A stretch of DNA of 16,110 nt, from the NCBI GenBank assembly GCA_044369995.1, contig JBILWG010000024.1, forward strand, positions 1 through 16,110, in the 5' to 3' direction. The notes beneath the pieces are model-generated. The model had not been told where the DNA came from. It saw only the letters and a list, made by a program, of their open reading frames with translations, and did not search any database. The position numbers and the translations under genes are program-made. Source of the DNA: F1-60-MAGs149 sp044369995 (GTDB lineage Bacteria > Actinomycetota > Thermoleophilia > Gaiellales > F1-60-MAGs149). This document shows, one piece after another, positions 12,488 to 16,110 of the stretch (its first letter is position 1; each line of letters opens with the position of its first letter).

Positions 12488-13683
12488 CGCTGCATGCAGG
12501 GGCCGGCGAGCGCGTCGTCGGCCTCCGCATCGCTGAAGCCCGCTTCGAGAAGGAGTTCGCGCGTGTGCTCGCCCAGCAGTGGGGGATGCTGCGGTGCCGT
12601 GAGGTGATCGCCGTCGAATGCGATCGGCGAGCGGATGGTGCTGATCTCGCCTGCCGTCGGATGCGTGTGCAGCTGCAGGGCGTAGGGGGCAGCCGCCAGC
12701 GCCTCGGGGATCGTCCGGACCGGACCGCTTGGGACGTCTCGTTCCGCGAGGGCAGCGAGGAGTGCATCCGGGGCGAACTGCGATGTGGCGGCCTGGAGGA
12801 GTGGAATCAGCGCGTCGCGGTTGGCGACGCGGTCGGGATTCGTCGCGAAACGCTTGTCGGTGCCAAGCTCGGCCAGTCCGATGGCGTCGCAGAACGAGCG
12901 GAACTGTGGGTCGGTACCCACGGCGACGATGATGTGCGCCCCCGTGGTGGGGAACGTCTCGTAGGGGACGATCGACGGGTGTGCGTTGCCAAATCGCTCA
13001 GGCTCCCACCCGGCAATCGATGCCTCGGTGCCACGGTTGACGAGCCAGGCGAGCTGGGCGTCAAACAGCGAGACCTGTACACGACGGCCTGGTGCGCCGC
13101 CGCGGACGGCGAACAGCGCGGCCAGGATGCCGTTGGCGGCGAACATGCCCGAAGTGACATCGGCGATGGCGACGCCAACCTTCATCGGCGCGCCGTCAAC
13201 GTCGCCCGTGATGCTCATGATGCCGCCCTCACCCTGGATGGCAAAGTCGAAGCCGGGGAGCGGTGCTTCGGGACTGTCATGCGGATAGCCGCTGATCGAG
13301 CAGTACACGAGCGACGGGTTGTCGGCGCGCAACGCATCCCAACCAAGCCCGAGTTTGTCGGCGCCGCCCGGAATGAAGTTCTCGATGACCACGTCGCAGG
13401 TTGCCGCGATGCGCTTGGTGATGGCGATGCCGTCAGGATCGCGCAGATCGATCGCGATTGAACGCTTGCCACGGTTCGCGCTCATGTAGTACGTCGCCTC
13501 GTCACCGGCCCACGGCGGACCCCAGGCGCGGGTGATGTCACCGCCCTTGGGGTTCTCGACCTTGATGATGTCTGCGCCCATGTCGGCGAGTACCATCGCG
13601 CAGTACGGGCCAGCCAAGACCCGCGAGAGATCGAGGACGCGGACGCCCGCGAGCGGGCCGTTCGTCGGCGGGGCGACGGTCAT
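12484..13683 (-). CDS. Class III CoA-transferase (CaiB/BaiF family)
   Basis: A 399-residue CaiB/BaiF-type CoA-transferase, which moves CoA between carboxylic acids through an enzyme-bound aspartyl thioester. The N-terminal block GVRVLDLSRVLAGPYCAMVLADMGADIIKVE (13-43, in parts) is diagnostic. NRGKRSIAIDL (70-80) and VIENFIPGG (99-107) follow. The catalytic aspartate is Asp146 in PGFDFAIQGEGG. GRRVQVSLFDA and the GEHTRELL motif near the C terminus are also present. The length suits the interlocked homodimer subunit (about 400). The donor and acceptor acids cannot be read from sequence. The ATG lies 1 nt after the stop of the peroxiredoxin gene and has no ribosome site of its own, so it is probably reached by translational coupling. 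The 3' end converges on the glutamine-synthetase-like gene, sharing CTAG. Confidence 0.93.
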   Translation of the reverse strand: MTVAPPTNGPLAGVRVLDLSRVLAGPYCAMVLADMGADIIKVENPKGGDITRAWGPPWAGDEATYYMSANRGKRSIAIDLRDPDGIAITKRIAATCDVVIENFIPGGADKLGLGWDALRADNPSLVYCSISGYPHDSPEAPLPGFDFAIQGEGGIMSITGDVDGAPMKVGVAIADVTSGMFAANGILAALFAVRGGAPGRRVQVSLFDAQLAWLVNRGTEASIAGWEPERFGNAHPSIVPYETFPTTGAHIIVAVGTDPQFRSFCDAIGLAELGTDKRFATNPDRVANRDALIPLLQAATSQFAPDALLAALAERDVPSGPVRTIPEALAAAPYALQLHTHPTAGEISTIRSPIAFDGDHLTAPQHPPLLGEHTRELLLEAGFSDAEADDALAGPCMQR

Positions 13684-13684
13684 G

Positions 13685-14146
13685 TCAGCCGTTGAGCGTC
13701 TTGACGATCAGGTCGAGGTGTTCGCCCGGCTTGACCTTGTGCAGGACATGCTCGAGCGTGCCGTCTGGTCCGATGATGAACGTCGAGCGCTCGACGCCCA
13801 TGTACTTTTTGCCGTACATCGACTTCTCCACCCAGACGCCGTACTGCTCAGCGACGCGGTGGCCTTCGTCGGCCAGCAGGGGATAGGGGAGGTCGAACTT
13901 GGCGCGGAACTTGGCGTGGCTCTCGGGCGAGTCGGGCGAGATGCCGAACAGGACGACGTCGAGCGCTTCAACCTGGTGCCAGCCGTCGCGGAGTGCGCAG
14001 GCCTGCGTCGTGCAGCCCGGCGTGTCGTCCTTGGGATAGAAGTAGAGGACGATGCGTTGGCCCCGAAGGTCCGCGAGCGAAACCGTGGCTCCCATGTCGT
14101 CGAGCATGGTGAAGTTAGGGGCAACAGCTCCGGCGGAAAGACTCAT
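13685..14146 (-). CDS. bcp: Peroxiredoxin of the Bcp/PrxQ type (thiol peroxidase)
   Basis: A 153-residue atypical two-cysteine peroxiredoxin that reduces hydrogen peroxide and organic hydroperoxides, usually recycled by thioredoxin. YFYPKDDTPGCTTQAC (35-50) contains the peroxidatic Cys45 and the resolving Cys50, in the same positions as in E. coli Bcp. FGISPDSPESHAKF and ERSTFIIGPDG (in the C-terminal half) are also family-typical. There is no signal peptide, so it is cytoplasmic. The ATG lies 6 nt after a TAGACT -10 box, with no ribosome site, so the mRNA is predicted to be leaderless. It is divergent from the PstS-like operon across an 19-nt gap and is followed 1 nt later by the CoA-transferase gene. 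Confidence 0.95.
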   Translation of the reverse strand: MSLSAGAVAPNFTMLDDMGATVSLADLRGQRIVLYFYPKDDTPGCTTQACALRDGWHQVEALDVVLFGISPDSPESHAKFRAKFDLPYPLLADEGHRVAEQYGVWVEKSMYGKKYMGVERSTFIIGPDGTLEHVLHKVKPGEHLDLIVKTLNG

Positions 14147-14151
14147 GCGGG

Positions 14152-14158
14152 TAGTCTA
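14152..14158. promoter_or_regulatory. Symmetric bidirectional -10 element between bcp and the PstS-like operon
   Basis: The 9-nt sequence GTAGTCTAC (14151-14159) is a palindrome around its central base. Read on the plus strand it holds TAGTCT (14152-14157), 8 nt before the ATG at 14166. On the minus strand it holds TAGACT (14158-14153), exactly 6 nt before the bcp ATG. One element could thus serve as -10 box in both directions, with both mRNAs leaderless or nearly so. Confidence 0.45.
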
Positions 14159-14165
14159 CGCGGCG

Positions 14166-15167
14166 ATGTTCCGTCGTCGGCGTCGCCTGAGATCCGCCTT
14201 GGCCTGTGGCTTGCTCGCGGCCGCGGCGGTCCTGACGGCATGTGGTTCTGAGCAACTCGACGGCCGCGTGTCCGTGGTCGGCTCGTCGTCGTTGCTCCCG
14301 ATGATGTCCTCGGTTGCCAGTGCGTTTTCGTCGCAGCACTCGCTTGCCTCCATGCAGGTGCGCATGGCAGGAACGAGTGATGGTGTTGGGCTCTTCTGCG
14401 ATGGGCTCGCGGCAGTCACCGGCGCGTCGCGTCCGCTCAACGAGCGGGAGCGTGGCAACTGCACCGCATCGAACATCCGCTACGTTCGGCTGCATGTCGC
14501 GAATGACGGCGTGGTGTTGTTCACGCCGGATGATGCGTCGCTTCCCCAATGCCTGACAGCTGACCAGGTCTACGCGCTCATGGGTCCGCAGTCGATGGCG
14601 GTCGCCACGTGGTCTGAGGCCGGGACTATCGTGCGCGGCGCCGGGGCAGACCTGCCCGACACCACGCTGCAGGTGATTGGTCCAGACGCCGGCGCCGGAA
14701 CGCGTCAGGTTCTGATTGATCTCCTGATCAGTCCGATTGCAAAGGAGCGCGGCACGGTGCCGACCCTCCGGGCTGATTACACATCGGTTCCGAGCGAACA
14801 GCTGATTCCCAGCAAGACGGCAAGCACGGTGGGCGGTCTCGGGTTCACCGGCATGGCGCTGTACAACGAGTCCGAGGAGCGTTTGCTCCCGCTTGCGATC
14901 GACGATGGTGATGGCTGCGTGACGCCGTCGGTGGAACACGTGCGTGACGGCACCTACGCGCTTGGTCGGGCGCTCTACGTGTACGTCAACCTCGACGAGG
15001 TGAAGACCGACCCTACGCTTGACGCGTTTATCGAGGCACTGCTCTCGCCGAGTGGACTGGCCGCGGCGGCCGCGACCGGGAGCGTAGCTCTGTCTGACGA
15101 CGAGGCCGATGCAGTGCGCGCCCACTGGGCCGAGGCCATGCAGACGGGGCAAGGTGACAAGGAGTGA
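14166..15167 (+). CDS. PstS-like phosphate-type solute-binding lipoprotein
   Basis: A 333-residue secreted lipoprotein with a PstS-type periplasmic-binding fold. The signal peptide has a basic start (MFRRRRRLR), a hydrophobic core and the lipobox LTAC with lipidated Cys26. Ligand-site blocks are VVGSSSLLP (37-45), MAGTSDGVGLFCDG (67-80), SRPLNERE (88-95), IGPDAGAGTRQ (171-181) and GGLGFTGMALY (223-233), followed by ALGRALYVYVN. These match the anion-binding loops of PstS and imply phosphate or a similar oxyanion as ligand. No pstC, pstA, pstB or phoU follows in the window; instead the gene overlaps a DUF4239-type membrane gene by GTGA. Codons here include more AT-rich choices than in the upstream genes. 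The start at 14166 fits the -10 element; an ATG 21 nt upstream (MRVVYAA) is the alternative. Confidence 0.85.
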   Translation: MFRRRRRLRSALACGLLAAAAVLTACGSEQLDGRVSVVGSSSLLPMMSSVASAFSSQHSLASMQVRMAGTSDGVGLFCDGLAAVTGASRPLNERERGNCTASNIRYVRLHVANDGVVLFTPDDASLPQCLTADQVYALMGPQSMAVATWSEAGTIVRGAGADLPDTTLQVIGPDAGAGTRQVLIDLLISPIAKERGTVPTLRADYTSVPSEQLIPSKTASTVGGLGFTGMALYNESEERLLPLAIDDGDGCVTPSVEHVRDGTYALGRALYVYVNLDEVKTDPTLDAFIEALLSPSGLAAAAATGSVALSDDEADAVRAHWAEAMQTGQGDKE

Positions 15168-15979
15168 GAGCGCTCACGTCGCTGAACGGCGTCGAGATTT
15201 CGCTGCTCTGTGTCGGTGGCGCGCTCGCGTTTGCGCTGGCGACGGGGTTCATCCTGCGGCAACTGGTGCACGTCGGGGCGCGAGAGTCGGCGGGACTCAC
15301 CGCTGCGGCGTACATGACGGTCCTTGGCAGTCTCTTCGCCATCCTCACTGGCTTCCTGATCAACACGGAGTACTCCACGTATCGACAGGCGCAGAACGGC
15401 GTCGGCACAGAGGTCGCTGCGGCCAGCGAGCTTGCGTACGCCAGTGCGTCTCTCCCGGCAGTGGACGCCTCGCTCGTGCAGGACCGCTTGCGGTCCTATC
15501 TCGTCACGGCGTCCGTGCGGGAGTGGCCGCATCTGGCGCACGATGCCGAAGCCCCATCGCCGGCGTCTGCGAACGTATCCCAGCTCTCGCAGTTGGTCTA
15601 CTCGTTCGGTCCTCGACCCTACGTGGGAAGTTCGACGTCCGATGCCATGAACGCGGCGATGACGAGTCTGACGGAAGCCCGGCGCCAGCGCATCGTGATC
15701 GCCACGCAAGAGCTGCCGCTACCGCTCTTTCTGCTCGCGGTGATTAGCGGCGTTGCGCTGATTGTCGGATCGCTGCTCGTTGCCCTCCGTTCGGGTCCGC
15801 GCTATGCGTTCGTGGCTGCGGGCATCATCTTGATCGTCGGCTTCGATCTCGCGGCCATTCTGTCGATTAGTGCGCCCTTCGCCGGACCGACCGTGGTGTC
15901 GGTAACTGCCGCGCCGATCGAGCAAGTGGTCAGCGAGCTCCGTGCGGGCCTGTATCTCCCCTGGATCAGCTCGCCATGA
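15164..15979 (+). CDS. DUF4239-like (bestrophin-like) four-helix membrane protein
   Basis: A 271-residue membrane protein with two helices near the N terminus (about 10-32 and 46-66), a middle region of about 120 residues, and two helices near the C terminus (about 186-207 and 213-235). Helix 2 with its following segment (LFAILTGFLINTEYSTYRQA, in parts) and the ending FDLAAILSISAPFAG...PIEQVVSEL are the pattern of DUF4239, a poorly characterised family likened to bestrophin channels; the function is not established. The middle region contains a helix with EVAAASELAYAS, where relatives have E-A-N-A-L. The GTG start lies in a GTGA overlap with the PstS-like gene, AAGG sits a few nt upstream, and the stop overlaps the next gene as ATGA. 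The three products are therefore likely made together and may form a membrane assembly. Confidence 0.75.
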   Translation: MRALTSLNGVEISLLCVGGALAFALATGFILRQLVHVGARESAGLTAAAYMTVLGSLFAILTGFLINTEYSTYRQAQNGVGTEVAAASELAYASASLPAVDASLVQDRLRSYLVTASVREWPHLAHDAEAPSPASANVSQLSQLVYSFGPRPYVGSSTSDAMNAAMTSLTEARRQRIVIATQELPLPLFLLAVISGVALIVGSLLVALRSGPRYAFVAAGIILIVGFDLAAILSISAPFAGPTVVSVTAAPIEQVVSELRAGLYLPWISSP

Positions 15980-16110
15980 CGCATCGACTTGTACTCCTTC
16001 TCGTTCTGGTCGGGTTGGTCGCAGCAGGCTGTGGTGGATCCTCGTCGTCGCAAACCTCGGTGGCCTCCTGCACGGAGAGCGGTCCCACGTGCGTGCGCGT
16101 TGGGCTCGGC
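15976..16110 (+). CDS. Lipoprotein N terminus (gene continues past the window)
   Basis: ATG-started frame of 45 codons open to the end of the window. It encodes MTHRLVLLLVLVGLVAAGCG followed by a Gly/Ser linker: a lipoprotein signal peptide with predicted lipidated Cys19 (AAGC, with Ala rather than Leu at -3). Two further cysteines, at residues 32 and 39 (ASC and PTC), could form a disulfide outside the membrane. The mature domain is cut off, so its family cannot be named; the last residues VRVGLG could be the first strand of a binding fold. The start overlaps the DUF4239-like stop by ATGA, which supports both the start and operon membership. Confidence 0.7.
   Translation, partial: MTHRLVLLLVLVGLVAAGCGGSSSSQTSVASCTESGPTCVRVGLG

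Noticed and set aside
1..16110. Rho-independent terminators
   Set aside because: No GC-rich stem followed by a T run was found by eye in any gap; the gaps are very short and convergent genes overlap.
1..16110. CRISPR arrays, insertion sequences, prophage or toxin-antitoxin genes
   Set aside because: No regularly spaced repeats, terminal inverted repeats, transposase or integrase motifs were seen; tightly packed core-type genes fill the window.

Overview
This 16.1 kb stretch looks like ordinary chromosome from a high-GC actinobacterium. A deep-branching class such as Thermoleophilia is my best guess. The reasons are strongly GC-rich codon use, frequent GTG starts, the order M16 peptidase - dapB - dapA, a class II (GlpX) fructose-bisphosphatase, and actinobacterial-style TAnnnT -10 boxes, several only 6 nt before a start codon (leaderless mRNAs). 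The placement is inference; there is no rRNA or other marker here. I see no insertion sequence, phage gene, integrase or CRISPR array. Coding density is very high: most tandem genes touch or overlap by 1-13 nt, and no stretch over 300 bases lacks a gene.

Region 1 (1-2914, +): an M16 zinc peptidase (5' end possibly cut by the window), dapB (overlapping it by 1 nt) and dapA, the two enzymes that make and then reduce hydroxy-tetrahydrodipicolinate in lysine/diaminopimelate synthesis. Region 2 (2962-5247, +): a tightly packed five-gene run. It holds a 31-residue very basic protein, a PhnD-like binding protein without signal peptide, a flavodoxin-fold quinone reductase-like protein, and two FluC/CrcB fluoride-channel subunits whose charge patterns predict opposite membrane orientations. 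Region 3 (5244-8590): glpX (-) and, divergent from it, a class-V aminotransferase/cysteine-desulfurase-like protein (+) that lacks the catalytic cysteine; then tRNA-Leu(CAG) (+), whose 3' end overlaps the 3' end of the t6A gene sua5/tsaC (-).

Region 4 (8632-12487): an unrecognised four-helix membrane protein (+); a minus-strand FAH-family hydrolase/isomerase plus SDR dehydrogenase pair; and, divergent from them, a glutamine-synthetase-like ligase (+) that seems to lack the ammonium-site glutamate. Region 5 (12484-14146, -): a Bcp/PrxQ peroxiredoxin followed 1 nt later by a class III CoA-transferase. The ligase, FAH, SDR and CoA-transferase genes look catabolic as a group, but the substrate is not evident.

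Region 6 (14166-16110, +): a PstS-like phosphate-binding lipoprotein, a DUF4239-type membrane protein and the start of a second lipoprotein, each overlapping the next by 4 nt. No PstC/PstA/PstB genes are seen. This operon and bcp diverge from one symmetric -10 element.

Two features recur. All three convergent protein-gene pairs share one CTAG tetranucleotide as both stop codons. Several genes carry a -10 box exactly 6 nt before the start codon. The best candidates for something little described are the PstS/DUF4239/lipoprotein operon, the small basic protein with its PhnD-like/FluC operon, and the altered glutamine-synthetase-like enzyme.
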